The position numbers and the translations under genes are program-made. The notes under the pieces were generated by a model. That model was not told where the DNA came from. It searched no databases and was given only the letters and a program-made list of their open reading frames with translations. Source: Trissonchulus latispiculum (taxonomy: Eukaryota; Nematoda; Enoplea; Enoplida; Ironidae). From it: a stretch of 64,000 nucleotides of DNA. Positions 63,599-64,000 of this stretch are shown here, piece by piece. The DNA lies in contig JASAND010023182.1 in the NCBI GenBank assembly GCA_030248195.1, positions 1-64,000 of the forward strand. Reading direction: 5' to 3'. Position 1 is the stretch's first letter, and each line of letters starts with the position of its first letter.

Positions 63599-64000
63599 CG
63601 TGTAGGTTTTCTGATTTCAAAATTAAAAATATTGTATAAAGCTTTTAAATTTAAGCTTCAAAGGTTATACTGTCACTAAAAAAATCGGTCCGCATTGGCC
63701 CGCGCGGGCCGCTGCGGGTAGTAAATTTCGGCCCGCCCCGGCCCGCCCCGCGGGTACCCGCCCCGCCTCGCGTCCAACTCTGCTGTGTTTTGACGTGCAT
63801 TATGTGATAGCGAGGGAGGGGCTAGAGAAACCAGATTTTCGATTTTTGTCACATTGCTTAAAATGAGCCGACAGAGCTGGGAAAAGTAGGTGGGCAGTTA
63901 AGACTAAAAGCTCGTTTGTAATCAATAAAACTCGCCGTTAAGGGACAGTTAAGGAAAAATCGGTGGTTATTTATTGGCACAGGGAGGGTTCACAAATATT

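Larger units (their letters stand above)
62312..63790. mobile_element. Non-autonomous hAT-like element with GC-rich ends
   Basis: 62320-63782, ends CAGAGTTGGACGCG and complement, then runs of ggcccgc words. An exact 8-bp duplication ctgtgttt at 62312-62319 and 63783-63790. No transposase. It contains two smaller insertions (62915-62968 and 63008-63590). Confidence 0.88.

Noticed and set aside
1..64000. CRISPR arrays, bacterial operons, rRNA genes
   Set aside because: None seen; spliced genes and transposons show the sequence is eukaryotic.

Overview
This is a nuclear genome window from an animal, most likely a nematode. The evidence is a spliced secreted gene combining PAN/Apple and ShKT domains with short TTTCAG-like 3' splice sites, a single-exon seven-transmembrane receptor of nematode chemoreceptor (srsx-like) type, and a dense load of invertebrate mobile elements in AT-rich DNA. 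Only two host protein genes are well supported; almost everything else is mobile or repetitive DNA, much of it nested.

Layout. 1-9.8 kb: one minus-strand gene of nine exons (about 396 codons), with signal peptide, PAN, ShKT, a Pro/Thr linker, PAN, PAN. All splice phases agree. Its large fifth intron holds a non-autonomous hAT-like element (5204-6326) and a decayed copy of half an exon (about 4783-4905). 9.8-12.9 kb: old dispersed repeats. 12.95-30.44 kb: a 17.5-kb LTR element with 1.17-kb LTRs and a 4-bp target duplication. It has a gag-like zinc knuckle and a retropepsin-like domain, but no recognisable reverse transcriptase, RNase H or integrase. The pol position is filled by about 7 kb of proline-rich ORFs I do not recognise. 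It sits 8 bp inside a foldback element that has a 9-bp target duplication (to 31.4 kb).

32.5-37.3 kb: the receptor gene (34084-35061, minus) lies between two miniature LTR elements. Each LTR of these contains a tRNA-like sequence. 35.2-40.2 kb: two palindromic elements of one family, plus a hAT-like element built of TTTCAG repeats that carries a TTA-flanked element inside it. 42.1-52.4 kb: a decayed non-LTR retrotransposon with a restriction-like endonuclease (R2/NeSL-like), on the minus strand. It is split by a Ty3/gypsy pol gene with intact RT, RNase H and integrase motifs, and 214 bp of the host element occurs on both sides of the gypsy segment. The last codons of gypsy pol are interrupted by a foldback element, which itself carries a 165-bp hAT-like insertion.

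52.4-64 kb: no convincing gene. There are two tandem arrays (periods near 190 bp and exactly 145 bp), a (CAG)12 tract, several palindromic repeats and a hAT-like element (62320-63782) with two smaller elements inside it.

The window reads as a young accumulation of insertions around two host genes. Exact target-site duplications give the order of many insertions. The most unusual items are the giant LTR element lacking RT and the tRNA-bearing miniature LTR elements.
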